A program made the translations under genes and the position numbers. From Quadrisphaera setariae (lineage in GTDB: Bacteria > Actinomycetota > Actinomycetes > Actinomycetales > Quadrisphaeraceae), in the NCBI RefSeq assembly GCF_008041935.1, contig NZ_VKAC01000005.1, positions 1 through 64,000 on the forward strand: DNA of 64,000 nt. The letters are read 5' to 3'. Positions 25,021 through 34,204 of the stretch are shown in pieces. The notes below the pieces were generated by a model that had not been told where the DNA came from, searched no databases, and saw only the letters and a list, made by a program, of their open reading frames with translations. Within the stretch, counting starts at the first letter, position 1, and each line of letters opens with the position of its first letter.

Positions 25021-25961
25021 GAGCGGCGCTCCTTCCGCTGGGCCGACAGCTGGACGACGTAGGAGAGGACGGCGATGACCAGGGCCAGGAGGAAGGCGAC
25101 GGCCGCCGAGTAGTTCACGTTCTGGTTGGTGAACGCGAGGTTGTAGGCGTAGAGGTTCGGGGTGTACGCGGTGTCGATGACCGACGGCGCCAGCGTGCGG
25201 AGCAGCTGCGGCTCGTTGAACAGCTGGAAGCTGCCGATCACGGAGAAGATCAGCGTCAGCAGGATGGCGCTGCGGATGGCGGGGATCTTCACCGACCACG
25301 CGATGCGCAGCTCGCTGGCGCCGTCCACGCGGGCCGCCTCGTAGAGCTCGGTCGGGATGCCGCGCAGCGCGGCGAACATGATGATCATGTTGTAGCCGAC
25401 GAACGACCACGTGACGATGTTCATGATCGAGCCGAGCATCCAGCTGGACAGGAACGGCGGCTTGGGCAGGCCGAGTCCCGTGGCCATCTGCGCGAACGGC
25501 CCGAAGTCGGGCCCGTAGAGGTAGCCCCACATGAGGGTGGCCACCACGCCGGGCACGGCGTAGGGCAGGAAGACGGCCAGGCGGATGAAGCGCTGGGCGT
25601 AGAGCACCCCGGAGTCGAGCAGCAGCGCGATGACCAGCGCCACGCCCAGCATGATCGGCACCTGGACGACGAGGAACAGCGCCACGCGCACCAGGCCCGA
25701 CAGGAACGCCGGGTCGGACAGCGCGTCGACGTAGTTCTGCACGCCGACGAACGAGACCCCGCCGATGAGCTGCTCGCGGTACAGCGACAGGTAGGCGGCG
25801 TACCCCAGGGGCACCACGAGCATGGCGGTGAAGACCACCATGAACGGGAGCACCAGCAGGTACGCGGCGCGGTGCTGGCGGCGCAGCGCCGGGGAGGCGC
25901 CGCGCCGCCGCGGCGCCGGCGAGCCCGCCGGCGCCGCCGCGGTGCGGACGGAGGTGGTCAC
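25017..25961 (-). CDS. Sugar ABC transporter permease, MalF/UgpA type
   Basis: A 314-residue membrane subunit with six helices, partner of the MalG-type protein. The EAA motif reads EAARVDGASELRIAWSVKIPAIR. The sequence YAVPGVVATLMWGYLYGPDFGPF is characteristic of CUT1 permeases. The start is a GTG overlapping the binding-protein stop, and its own stop overlaps the next start, so the transporter genes are tightly coupled. Confidence 0.93.
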   Translation of the reverse strand: MTTSVRTAAAPAGSPAPRRRGASPALRRQHRAAYLLVLPFMVVFTAMLVVPLGYAAYLSLYREQLIGGVSFVGVQNYVDALSDPAFLSGLVRVALFLVVQVPIMLGVALVIALLLDSGVLYAQRFIRLAVFLPYAVPGVVATLMWGYLYGPDFGPFAQMATGLGLPKPPFLSSWMLGSIMNIVTWSFVGYNMIIMFAALRGIPTELYEAARVDGASELRIAWSVKIPAIRSAILLTLIFSVIGSFQLFNEPQLLRTLAPSVIDTAYTPNLYAYNLAFTNQNVNYSAAVAFLLALVIAVLSYVVQLSAQRKERRS

Positions 25962-27334
25962 TTGACCGTGAAGCCCTGCGAGGTCGCGAAGTCCTTGATC
26001 TTCGTCTCCCACTGGGCCAGGGCGCCGACCATGTCGCCGCGGTTGGTGATCGCCGGGCCCATGACGTCGGTGTAGCTGGAGTAGACGGTGTCCATGAACG
26101 GCAGCCACTCGAAGTCGGTGTTGACGTTCTGGGACGCCTCCACGAAGACCTCGTTGACCTTCTGGCCCCCGTAGAACTCCGGCGTCTGGCCGACGAAGGA
26201 CGAGTCCTGCAGGACCGAGTTCAGCGGCGGGAAGAGGAACTGCTCGGTGGCCAGCTTCATGGCCGGCTCCCTCTCCACGTTGATCCAGCGGGCCAGCTCG
26301 GCGGCGGCCACGGGGTTCTTCGTGGTGGAGATGACGGCGTCGGTCGAGCCTCCCCAGTTGCCGGTGGCCTTGCCGCCGGCGGTGAACTGCGGCAGCTGAG
26401 CCGCGCGCCAGTTCCCCGAGGTGTTCTTGGCAGTGCCCTGCAGGAACACCGGGCCCCAGGCCGCGGTGAGCCAGGAGGCGTAGGTCCCGGCCGACAGGCC
26501 CTGGTACCACTGGTCGGTGAAGTCGGGGTCGACGGCCACGAGGTCCTTCTGCACCAGGCCCTGCCAGAACTCGACCACCTGCTTCGCCTCGGTGCCGGTG
26601 AGGTCGACCGTCACGGTCTTGTCGCCGTCGTAGGCGAACGGCTTGGCGCCGTTGGCCCACATGAAGCCGATCATCTGGCCGGCCTGGTTGGGGGGCAGGT
26701 CGGTGAGGTAGCTGTTCGTGCTGGCGGTGCGGTAGGTCTGCGCAGCGGTGGCGAACTCGTCCCACGTGGTGGGCGCCTGCACGCCGGCGGCCTTGAGGAG
26801 GTCGTCGCGGTAGAGCATGCCCATCGGCCCGGTGTCCTGGGGGACGGCGTAGACCGCGGCGTCGCGGGCCACCTGGTTCCACACCCACTCGGGGTACTGG
26901 CTCTCGAGGTCGCCGAAGCCGTTCATGCCGGACAGGTCCAGCAGGTTCTTCCCGATGAGGAAGGAGGAGATGTACTGGTACTCGATCTGGCAGACGTCCG
27001 GGGCCCCCTTGCCGGCCTTGAGGGCCGTGCGCAGCGCGGTGTACTGGTCCAGGCCCTGGCCGGCGTTGACGACCTTGACCTTGACCTTGGGGTACTTCGC
27101 CTGGAACAGGTCGACCTCCTTCTGGATGTCGGGCACCCAGGTCCAGAAGGTCAGCTCGGTGTCGGTGTCCATCGCCTTGGCGAAGTCGTCGGAGGAGACG
27201 GGGGTCGCCGAGGCGCCGTTCCCACCCCCACCGCTGTTGCTGCCGGCGCAGGCGGCGAGGCCCAGGGCTGAGACGCCGAAGAGGCCGGCCAGGGCGGCGC
27301 GGCGGGACAGGGGCGTGCTGGCGATCTCGAACAA
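25958..27334 (-). CDS. Sugar-binding lipoprotein of the ABC transporter
   Basis: A 458-residue extracytoplasmic solute-binding protein (family 1). The signal has paired arginines (LSRRAALAGLFG), suggesting Tat export, and a lipobox LAAC, so the mature protein is anchored by a lipid on Cys29. The fold signature ELTFWTWVPDIQKEVDLFQ and the distal NPVAAAELARWI region are typical. The start is a TTG at 27334, supported by AAGGAG 5 nt upstream. The ligand is probably a galactose-containing oligosaccharide, given the GH42 enzyme in the operon. Confidence 0.92.
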   Translation of the reverse strand: MFEIASTPLSRRAALAGLFGVSALGLAACAGSNSGGGGNGASATPVSSDDFAKAMDTDTELTFWTWVPDIQKEVDLFQAKYPKVKVKVVNAGQGLDQYTALRTALKAGKGAPDVCQIEYQYISSFLIGKNLLDLSGMNGFGDLESQYPEWVWNQVARDAAVYAVPQDTGPMGMLYRDDLLKAAGVQAPTTWDEFATAAQTYRTASTNSYLTDLPPNQAGQMIGFMWANGAKPFAYDGDKTVTVDLTGTEAKQVVEFWQGLVQKDLVAVDPDFTDQWYQGLSAGTYASWLTAAWGPVFLQGTAKNTSGNWRAAQLPQFTAGGKATGNWGGSTDAVISTTKNPVAAAELARWINVEREPAMKLATEQFLFPPLNSVLQDSSFVGQTPEFYGGQKVNEVFVEASQNVNTDFEWLPFMDTVYSSYTDVMGPAITNRGDMVGALAQWETKIKDFATSQGFTVK

Positions 27335-27427
27335 GGGAACTCCTTCGTCCTGGTGTTCGTGCGGGGCATCGGGTGGTGCTGGTCGGTGGTGGCGGTCGGT
27401 GGTGGCGTGCAGCGGGGGCGGGTCTGG

Positions 27428-28507
27428 TCAGGGGGCGGGCGCGTCTCCCGGCGCCTCGCGCCGGTCGCCGGAGCTGGCGCGGACCACGAGCGACGCGCGG
27501 ACGTCGACCCTGCGCCGCTCCACCGGCTGCCCCTCCAGGGCGCAGACGATGTGCTCGACGGAGAGCCGGGCCATGGCCTGGAAGTCCTGCCGGACGCTGC
27601 TGAGCGGGACCACCTGGAACTCCGACTCCGGCAGGTCGTCGAACCCGACGACGGCGACGTCGCGGGGGACGCCCAGCCCGCGCTCGACCAGCGCCCGCAC
27701 GGCCCCCACGGCCATCGCGTCGTTGGCGGCGAACAGGGCGGTGAAGCTCTCCCCGCGGTCGAGCAGCTCCTGCGCGGCCTGGTACCCGCTGCGGGCCGAC
27801 CAGTCGCCGCGCACCGGCTCGACGACGGGGGCGCCCGCGCCCTCCAGGGCGCTGCGCCAGCCCAGCTCGCGCAGCTCGGCGGGCTGCCAGGCCCTCGGCC
27901 CCGCGAGGTGCGCCACGCGGCGGTGCCCCAGGTCCAGCAGGTGCTCGGCGGCGAGGCGGCCGCCGTGCTCCTCGTCAGTGGTGACGTGGGAGTGCAGGGG
28001 CGAGCGGTCGGCGTCGGGCGCGTCCCCGTGCTGCGGCGAGACCACGGGCACGTCCGCGTAGGGCACCAGCAGCGCCGGGTCGCGGCGGAAGGGCTCGACC
28101 AGCAGCAGGCCCTCCGCGCCGAGCGCCAGCGCCCGGTCGATGGCGCGGCGGACCTCGGAGTCGTCTCCGTCCTCCCCGGTGGCGACGACGACGGTCGAGT
28201 ACCCGCGCTCGCGGGCTGCGCGCTCGGCGCCGATGACGTGCTCGGAGATGCCGTAGAGGGGCGAGCCCATGGCCACGATCGCGATGAGGTGGGTCCGCCC
28301 CGCGGCGAGGGCCCGCGCTGCGCCGTTGCGCCGGTAGCCCAGCCTGTCGATGGCGGCCAGGACGCGCTCGCGGACCTCGGGCCGCACCTGGGGGGAGTCG
28401 TTGACGACGCGGGAGACGGTCTTCTGGCTCACGCCGGCCTCGCGGGCCACGTCGACCATGACGACGCTGCCGGTGGGGCGCGCGGGGCGGTCGTGCGTGG
28501 TGGACAC
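27428..28507 (-). CDS. LacI-family repressor of the galactoside operon
   Basis: A 359-residue regulator. The N-terminal helix-turn-helix reads VDVAREAGVSQKTVSRVVND, with the hinge region at ARALAAGRTHLIA. A periplasmic-binding-like sugar domain fills the rest, ending with the SVRQDF and VVRASS motifs. GGAGGAGGTG precedes the GTG at 28507. It is the first gene of the run lacI-binding protein-permeases-GH42, all on the minus strand, with no operator found in the 93-bp gap after it. Two operators lie just upstream, so it probably controls its own operon and is released by an imported sugar. Confidence 0.92.
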   Translation of the reverse strand: MSTTHDRPARPTGSVVMVDVAREAGVSQKTVSRVVNDSPQVRPEVRERVLAAIDRLGYRRNGAARALAAGRTHLIAIVAMGSPLYGISEHVIGAERAARERGYSTVVVATGEDGDDSEVRRAIDRALALGAEGLLLVEPFRRDPALLVPYADVPVVSPQHGDAPDADRSPLHSHVTTDEEHGGRLAAEHLLDLGHRRVAHLAGPRAWQPAELRELGWRSALEGAGAPVVEPVRGDWSARSGYQAAQELLDRGESFTALFAANDAMAVGAVRALVERGLGVPRDVAVVGFDDLPESEFQVVPLSSVRQDFQAMARLSVEHIVCALEGQPVERRRVDVRASLVVRASSGDRREAPGDAPAP

Positions 28508-28522
28508 CGGGCACCTCCTCCA

Positions 28523-28536
28523 TGACTGCGCTGTCA
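28523..28536. promoter_or_regulatory. LacI operator 1
   Basis: TGACTGCGCTGTCA is a 14-bp near-palindrome with the GCGC centre typical of LacI-family sites. It lies 16 bp upstream of the repressor start. Confidence 0.75.
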
Positions 28537-28568
28537 TCCCTGGGGGTGCTCGAACCGTAGGGGGCCGA

Positions 28569-28582
28569 TGACAGCGCAGTCA
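28569..28582. promoter_or_regulatory. LacI operator 2
   Basis: TGACAGCGCAGTCA is the exact reverse complement of operator 1. With flanks, 28567-28582 mirrors 28523-28538. The centres are 46 bp apart, close to four helical turns, which would allow cooperative binding or a tight loop over the promoter. Confidence 0.75.
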
Positions 28583-28636
28583 AGCAACGATCTGGTCACG
28601 CCGGGTAGTCGTGCGTCCGCCGTCCTGCAGACGCGG

Positions 28637-28671
28637 CGAGGCCCCGCCGGGCGTCCTCCGGCGGGGCCTCG
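28637..28671 (-). terminator. Terminator hairpin of the LLM monooxygenase gene
   Basis: A perfect 14-bp stem (28637-28650 with 28658-28671) and a 7-nt loop, about 40 bp past the stop at 28711 on the minus strand. It insulates the lacI promoter. Confidence 0.8.
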
Positions 28672-28710
28672 TCAGCGCAGCGCTGGCTGGCCGGTCAGGC
28701 GGCCGGGCGG

Positions 28711-29745
28711 TCAGGCGGCCGCGGCGGCGCGGACCGCGGGGGCCACCTCGGTGCCCAGCAGCTCGATGGCCCGCAGCACCTCGCGGTGCGGCATCGAGCC
28801 GGGGGAGACGTGCAGCATGAACCTGTCGATCCCGAGCACCTCGGCGTTGAAGAGGATCTTCTCGGTGACCTCCGCCGGGCTGCCCACGAACAGCGCCCCG
28901 CGCTTGGTGCGCCCCGCCTCGAAGTGGGGGCGGTTCAGCGGCGGCCAGCCGCGCTCGCGCCCCAGCTGGTCCATGACCACCTTGTACGGCCCGTAGAACG
29001 TCTCGACGGCGGCCTGGGAGGTCTGCGCGACGAAGCCGTGGCTGTGCGAGGCCACCGGGATGCGCATCGGGTCGTGCCCGCCCTGCACCGCCGCGCGGTG
29101 GAACAGGTCGACCAGGGGCGCGAACCGCTCCGGCTGCCCGCCGATGATCGCCAGCGCCAGCGGCAGCCCCCGCACCCCGGCGCGCACCACCGACTCCGGG
29201 TTGCCGCCCACGCCCACCCACACCGGCAGCGGCTGCTGCAGCGCCCTCGGCTGCACCACGACGCCGTCGAGCCCGGCGCGGTGCTTCCCGCTCCAGGTGA
29301 CGGGCCCCTCCTCGCGCAGCGCGAGCAGCAGGTCGAGCTTCTCGGTGAACAGCTCGTCGTAGTCGGCGAGGTCGTAGCCGAACAGCGGGAAGGACTCGAT
29401 GAACGACCCCCGCCCGGCGAGCACCTCCGCACGGCCGGAGGAGAGCAGGTCGAGGGTGGCGTACTGCTGGTACACGCGCACCGGGTCCTCGCTGGACAGC
29501 ACGGTGACGGCGCTGGTCAGGCGGATCCGCTCCGTGCGGGCCGCGGCGGCCGCCAGCACCACGGCGGGCGCCGAGGAGGCGTAGTCGGGACGGTGGTGCT
29601 CTCCCAGGCCGTACACGTCCAGGCCCACCTGCTCGGCCAGCACCACCTCCTCCACCACCTCCAGCAGGCGCTGGTGGGCGCTGGGCGCGACTCCCGTGGC
29701 GGGGTCGGGGGTGGTCTCCGCGAACGAGCTGATGCCGATCTCCAC
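28711..29745 (-). CDS. LLM-class flavin-dependent oxidoreductase
   Basis: A 344-residue luciferase-like monooxygenase using reduced FMN or F420. The barrel begins [15 protein letters not shown] and has [33 protein letters not shown] and the [16 protein letters not shown] segment of the alkanal-monooxygenase-like subgroup. Many actinobacterial members have no known substrate. It is a single gene between a leaderless promoter and a hairpin terminator. Confidence 0.9.
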   Translation of the reverse strand: MEIGISSFAETTPDPATGVAPSAHQRLLEVVEEVVLAEQVGLDVYGLGEHHRPDYASSAPAVVLAAAAARTERIRLTSAVTVLSSEDPVRVYQQYATLDLLSSGRAEVLAGRGSFIESFPLFGYDLADYDELFTEKLDLLLALREEGPVTWSGKHRAGLDGVVVQPRALQQPLPVWVGVGGNPESVVRAGVRGLPLALAIIGGQPERFAPLVDLFHRAAVQGGHDPMRIPVASHSHGFVAQTSQAAVETFYGPYKVVMDQLGRERGWPPLNRPHFEAGRTKRGALFVGSPAEVTEKILFNAEVLGIDRFMLHVSPGSMPHREVLRAIELLGTEVAPAVRAAAAA

Positions 29746-29751
29746 CCCCTG

Positions 29752-29757
29752 ACGCTA
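29752..29757 (-). promoter_or_regulatory. -10 box of the LLM gene, probably leaderless
   Basis: On the minus strand TAGCGT ends 6 nt before the GTG at 29745. Confidence 0.45.
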
Positions 29758-29825
29758 GGTCACGGACCGGGAAGATCACCCGCAGATCGGCCACGGCGCG
29801 CGCCGCGGACCGAGAAGATGGCCCC

Positions 29826-30725
29826 GTGCTTCCCCTCACGCGCGCTCGTCGGGTCCAGATCGCCGCGACCGGCGTCCTGACCGTCCTCGCCCTCGCGCTG
29901 GTCGGCTGGCTCCTGCTGCGTCCGGCGGCCCCCGTGGCGGGCGCCGGCTCCTCGCCGGAGGCCGCAGCGGCCGGGCTGACCACGTCGCTGGAGCAGACGG
30001 GCGCCAGCGCTGCGCCCACCGACGCGCCCACCGACGCCGCTCCGTCCGCGGCGCCCGCCTCCCTGGCCCCGGCCCCCGAGCCGTCGGTGACGCTCACCGC
30101 CACGACGCCCACCAGCACCACGGCGGGCCCCGAGGCGTCCGTCCCGGGCGGCGCGCCGGTCGCGTTCGTCGGCGACGGCCTCGACCCCGCCGGAGCCGCC
30201 AACGACTGGTCCGCGCTGGCCGCGTCGGCGCTGACCGGTGCGGGGGCGCCGGTGGCGCGCAGCGTGGCGGCCGCCGACGGCGCCGGCTGGGCCTCCCGCT
30301 CCGCCGACGGCCGCACCTTCGCCGACCTCCTCGACCAGGTCACGGGCGACCAGACGCGCGTCATCGTGCTGCTCGGCAGCCGCAACGATCTCGCCAACCC
30401 CGCGGCCGTCGGCCCCGGTGCCCAGCAGGCCATCCGCGTGGCCAAGGCCAAGGCGCCGCAGGCCCAGGTGGTCGTCGTCGGACCCCCGGCCCTCGGGGAC
30501 GAGGGGTCCGCGGCCCTGACCGCCACCCGCCGCGCGCTGAGCGCCGCGACCGCCGAGGCCGGCGTCATCTACCTCGACCCGGCCGCCACCGGCTCCGAGC
30601 TCACCAGCGCCGCCACCACCACCTCTGACGGGTCCGTGCGCCTCACCACCACGGGGCAGGTGGAGCTGGCCGACCAGGTGCTGCCGGTGCTGCAGCGCCT
30701 CCTCGTGGTCCCGACCGCCGGCTGA
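29826..30725 (+). CDS. Secreted or anchored SGNH-like protein lacking catalytic residues
   Basis: A 299-residue protein with an N-terminal membrane helix (about 10-32), a long Ala/Pro/Thr/Ser linker (to about 105), then an alpha/beta domain. The layout recalls SGNH hydrolases: VAFVGDGLDPAG stands where GDS is expected, LLGSRNDLANP where GxND is expected, and a C-terminal helix where DxxH would lie. The nucleophile Ser reads Gly and no His is found in the last block, so hydrolysis is unlikely. A carbohydrate-binding role is possible. The GTG start has only weak AGAAG upstream. Confidence 0.6.
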   Translation: MLPLTRARRVQIAATGVLTVLALALVGWLLLRPAAPVAGAGSSPEAAAAGLTTSLEQTGASAAPTDAPTDAAPSAAPASLAPAPEPSVTLTATTPTSTTAGPEASVPGGAPVAFVGDGLDPAGAANDWSALAASALTGAGAPVARSVAAADGAGWASRSADGRTFADLLDQVTGDQTRVIVLLGSRNDLANPAAVGPGAQQAIRVAKAKAPQAQVVVVGPPALGDEGSAALTATRRALSAATAEAGVIYLDPAATGSELTSAATTTSDGSVRLTTTGQVELADQVLPVLQRLLVVPTAG

Positions 30726-30794
30726 CCGGCGTTCTCAGGGTCTTGCCAGGCGGCGGGGCTGAAGGCGGGGGCCCGCCGCGCCGATGCCCTGGGT

Positions 30795-31283
30795 GTGACC
30801 GACGAGAAGGACCTGGCAGGAGCCACCACCGCGACCGCCGCCCGGCCCGCGCCCGCCGCCCGGCCCAGCACCCGCTCGGGAGCACCGTCCGTCAGCCTGT
30901 CCACGGCCTCGGCGGAGCTGTCGGTCACGCCCTCCGCGGACGCCGACGGCGCCACGCGCACCGCCGCGCAGCTCGTGCCGACCCGTGACGCCTTCACCTT
31001 CACCGCGCCGCCCGTCCACGTGCGGACGGCCCCGGCGTCGTCGTCCGTCCCGACCGCCTCACCGCGGCTCGTGTGGCTGGCGACGGCCGTCGCCGTCGTC
31101 GTCCTGACGGGGTTCTTCGTGCTCATCGTGTCCGGGCGCGTGGTCACCGAGGGGCCCGTGGTGATGGTGCTGTCGCGCACCCACGGCATCCACCTCGGCG
31201 ACCTGTTCGCGCTGGGCGGCTGGTGCGCGGCCGTCGGCGGCCTGCTCGCCGCCGCGCCCGGTGCGCCGCTGCGCCGCCGCTAG
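30795..31283 (+). CDS. Two-helix membrane protein of unknown function
   Basis: A 162-residue protein with a disordered Ala/Thr/Ser N-terminal half and two hydrophobic segments (about 94-114 and 135-152) near the C-terminus. No family is recognised. Its stop codon shares the tetramer CTAG at 31280-31283 with the stop of the convergent O-mannosyltransferase gene, so both reading frames end on the same four bases. The GTG start lacks a clear ribosome binding site. Confidence 0.55.
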   Translation: MTDEKDLAGATTATAARPAPAARPSTRSGAPSVSLSTASAELSVTPSADADGATRTAAQLVPTRDAFTFTAPPVHVRTAPASSSVPTASPRLVWLATAVAVVVLTGFFVLIVSGRVVTEGPVVMVLSRTHGIHLGDLFALGGWCAAVGGLLAAAPGAPLRRR

Positions 31284-32929
31284 ATCCAGGAGGCGAACCA
31301 CATCCGCGCCCGCCAGGCGTCGTAGGGGATCAGCTCGGCCGTCCACACCGGCCAGAAGTACGACGCCGCCACCACGGCCAGCACCACCACGCACCCGCTG
31401 ACCACCACACCGGCCAGCCGGCGCCCGGTCAGCACGCCCCCCGGCGGTGACCCCGCACCCGCCGGCGCAGGTGGCCCGGTCATCAGCCCGAAGCAGTACA
31501 CGACCGCCATCACCACGAACGGCGCGAAGACCACCGCGTAGAACTGGAAGATCGTCCGGTCGCCCACGGTGAACCACGGCAGCCAGCCCGCCGCGACCCC
31601 CGCGAGCACCGCGCCCGCGCGCCAGTCGCGCTTGAGCGCCCAGCAGAAGAGCACCACGAGCAGCGCGAGGCACCCGGTCCACCACACCACCGGGTTGCCC
31701 AGGGACGTGATGGCCTCGGTGCACGAGTCGGTGCCGCAGCCCGTCACGCCCTGGGCCTGGCCCTGGTAGTAGAAGGACGTCGGCCGGCCCTGCACCATCC
31801 ACGCCCACGGCGAGGACTTGTACGCGTGAGGGGAGTCGAGCGTGGTGTGGAACTGCCACATGTCCTGGTGGTACTTCCACAGCGACCGCAGGGCCGGCGG
31901 CAGCCACTGCACGCCCTGGCCGGGGTTCTCGGCCGCCCAGTTCCGCAGGTGGCCGGTGGTGGAGGCGAACCAGCCCGCCCACGTGGCCGTGTAGACGACG
32001 ACGAGGGTCGGCAGCGCGATGACGGCGGCGGGCACGCCGTCGCGAAGCAGGGCCGTCCACCAGCCCGGCTGGCCCGCGCGGCGCCGCGCGGCCACGTCCC
32101 ACAGCACGCTCATCAGCAGGAACGCCGCCGTGAAGTACAGCCCCGACCACTTCACGCCGCACGAGAGCGCCAGAGCCAGCACGGCTGCCAGGCGCCACGG
32201 CCGCCACCACAGCCGCGGCCAGGCCACCGGTCCTGCGGCGCCCGCGCGGGCGGCCACCGCGGCGACGGCCAGGCGCCGCCGCATCCAGTCCCTGTCGAGG
32301 AGCAGCAGCGAGAACGCCACGAGCACCCAGAAGGTCAGGAAGATGTCGAGGATGCCGGTGCGGCTCATGACCAGCGACAGCCCGTCCACCGCGAGCAGCA
32401 GCCCGGCGGTGGTGCCCAGCAGCGTCGAGCCGAGCAGCCGGCGCGTGGTGCGCGCGACGACGAGCACGCACAGGGTGCCCACCAGGGCTGCGGAGAAGCG
32501 CCAGCCGAAGGAGCTCTGCACGCCGAACAGCTGCTCGCCGACGGCGATCATCCACTTGCCCACCGGCGGGTGCACCACGTAGTCGCCCGTGGAGCTGTAC
32601 ACGTTGACATCGCCGGCCACGAAGCTCTTGTCGGTGTCCGCCGGCCAGCTCATCTCGATGCCGGTGGCCAGCATCGTCCAGGCGTTGCGCACGTAGTAGG
32701 TCTCGTCGAACACGAGCGCGTGCGGACGGGCCAGGTCCCAGAAGCGCAGCAGCCCGGCGACGGCGGTGACCAGCAGCGGGCCCAGCCAGCCCCACAGGCG
32801 CTCGCGCGGCGTGGTGTCCAGCGGCGGGCCGACCAGCCGCTCGACCTCCGCGGCCAGCGCCGCGTCGTCGACGCGGGCGCGCGCGGAGGAGCGCGGCCGC
32901 TGCGCGGGCCGCTCGGCGGTGACGGTCAC
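31280..32929 (-). CDS. pmt: Dolichyl-phosphate-mannose--protein O-mannosyltransferase
   Basis: A 549-residue polytopic membrane enzyme (GT39) that moves mannose from polyprenyl-phosphate-mannose to Ser/Thr of exported proteins. The catalytic acidic pair is in VFDETYYVRNAW in the first outer loop. HPPVGKWMIAVGEQLFG, GILDIFLTFW and SCGVKWSGLYF are typical, as is the C-terminal FASWI. M. tuberculosis has the homologue (Rv1002c) next to rsmI. The many secreted proteins here with Thr/Ser/Pro-rich linkers are likely targets. Confidence 0.94.
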   Translation of the reverse strand: MTVTAERPAQRPRSSARARVDDAALAAEVERLVGPPLDTTPRERLWGWLGPLLVTAVAGLLRFWDLARPHALVFDETYYVRNAWTMLATGIEMSWPADTDKSFVAGDVNVYSSTGDYVVHPPVGKWMIAVGEQLFGVQSSFGWRFSAALVGTLCVLVVARTTRRLLGSTLLGTTAGLLLAVDGLSLVMSRTGILDIFLTFWVLVAFSLLLLDRDWMRRRLAVAAVAARAGAAGPVAWPRLWWRPWRLAAVLALALSCGVKWSGLYFTAAFLLMSVLWDVAARRRAGQPGWWTALLRDGVPAAVIALPTLVVVYTATWAGWFASTTGHLRNWAAENPGQGVQWLPPALRSLWKYHQDMWQFHTTLDSPHAYKSSPWAWMVQGRPTSFYYQGQAQGVTGCGTDSCTEAITSLGNPVVWWTGCLALLVVLFCWALKRDWRAGAVLAGVAAGWLPWFTVGDRTIFQFYAVVFAPFVVMAVVYCFGLMTGPPAPAGAGSPPGGVLTGRRLAGVVVSGCVVVLAVVAASYFWPVWTAELIPYDAWRARMWFASWI

Positions 32930-32939
32930 GGGCCCATCC

Positions 32940-34163
32940 TCACCCGAGCGCGGCCAGGCGGGGGCCCGCGGCGGCGAGGCGCTCCACCGCGGCGTGGAGC
33001 ACGTCGTCGCGCTTGCAGAACGCGAACCGCAGCAGCGACGGCGCAGCGGACGGGTCGTCGCAGAACACCTGCACGGGGATCGCCGCCACGCCGACCTCCT
33101 CCGGCATCCGCCAGGCCAGCGCCGAGGCGTCGGTCAGGCCCAGCGGGCGCACGTCGGCGGTGACGAAGTACGTCCCCTCGCAGCGGTTCACGGCGAAGCC
33201 CGCCGCGGCCAGCCCCTCGGAGAGCAGGTCGCGCTTGGCCTCCAGCTGCGCCGCGAACCCGGTGAAGACCTCCTCGGGCAGCCGCAGCGCCGCCGCCACC
33301 GCCGGCTGGAACGGCGCGCCGGAGACGTACGTGAGGAACTGCTTGACCGCCCGCACCGCCCCCACCAGCTCAGCCGGCCCGTGGACCCACCCGACCTTCC
33401 AGCCGGTCACGGAGAACGTCTTGCCCGCCGAGGACACCACCAGCGTCCGCTCGGCCATCCCCGGCAGCGACGCGAGCGGCACGTGCCGCGCCCCGGAGAG
33501 GACCAGGTGCTCGTACACCTCGTCGGACAGGACGACGGCGTCGTGCTGCACCGCCAGGCGCGCCACCAGCTCGAGCTCGGCGCGCGAGAGCACCCGCCCG
33601 GTGGGGTTGTGCGGTGAGTTGAGCAGCACCAGGCGCGTGCGGTCGGTGAAGGCCGCGCGCAGCGCCTCCTCGGTGAGCTCGAAGTCGGGCGCCCGCAGCG
33701 GCACCGTGCGGCGGGTGGCGCCGGACAGGGCGATGGTGGCGGCGTAGGAGTCGTAGTACGGCTCGAGCACCACCACCTCGTCGCCGGGGCCGGTGAGCGC
33801 CAGCACGGCGGCGGCGATGGCCTCGGTGGCGCCGGTGGTGACGAGCACGTCCGCGGGGGAGACGTCCAGCCCCCAGAACCTCGCCTGGTGCTCGGCGACG
33901 GCCTCGCGCAGCTCCGGGATCCCCGGGCCCGGCGGGTACTGGTTGCGCCCGCTGCGCAGCGCGGCCGCTGCGTCGGACAGGAGCGAGGCGGGCCCGTCGG
34001 TGTCGGGGAAGCCCTGCCCGAGGTTCACCGCGCCGGTCCGCAGCGCCAGCGCGCTCATCTCGGCGAAGACGGTGGTGGTGAAGGGGCGCATGCGCTCGAC
34101 CAGCCGCGGCGAGGGGGCGGGCTGGGCGGCAGGCGCTCCTGGTGCTGCTGGACCTCGGGTCAC
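32940..34163 (-). CDS. Class I/II PLP-dependent aminotransferase
   Basis: A 407-residue fold-type I aminotransferase. [40 protein letters not shown] and the PLP lysine Lys248 in [16 protein letters not shown] are all present. This subgroup includes kynurenine/methionine aminotransferases and the mycobacterial succinyldiaminopimelate aminotransferase DapC (Rv0858c), so the donor and acceptor are not fixed by sequence alone. It is 10 bp upstream of pmt on the same strand and divergent from rsmI. Confidence 0.9.
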   Translation of the reverse strand: MTRGPAAPGAPAAQPAPSPRLVERMRPFTTTVFAEMSALALRTGAVNLGQGFPDTDGPASLLSDAAAALRSGRNQYPPGPGIPELREAVAEHQARFWGLDVSPADVLVTTGATEAIAAAVLALTGPGDEVVVLEPYYDSYAATIALSGATRRTVPLRAPDFELTEEALRAAFTDRTRLVLLNSPHNPTGRVLSRAELELVARLAVQHDAVVLSDEVYEHLVLSGARHVPLASLPGMAERTLVVSSAGKTFSVTGWKVGWVHGPAELVGAVRAVKQFLTYVSGAPFQPAVAAALRLPEEVFTGFAAQLEAKRDLLSEGLAAAGFAVNRCEGTYFVTADVRPLGLTDASALAWRMPEEVGVAAIPVQVFCDDPSAAPSLLRFAFCKRDDVLHAAVERLAAAGPRLAALG

Positions 34164-34204
34164 CCGGGGAGTGTGCCAGCGGCTCGGGGCACCACGATGG
34201 GGGC

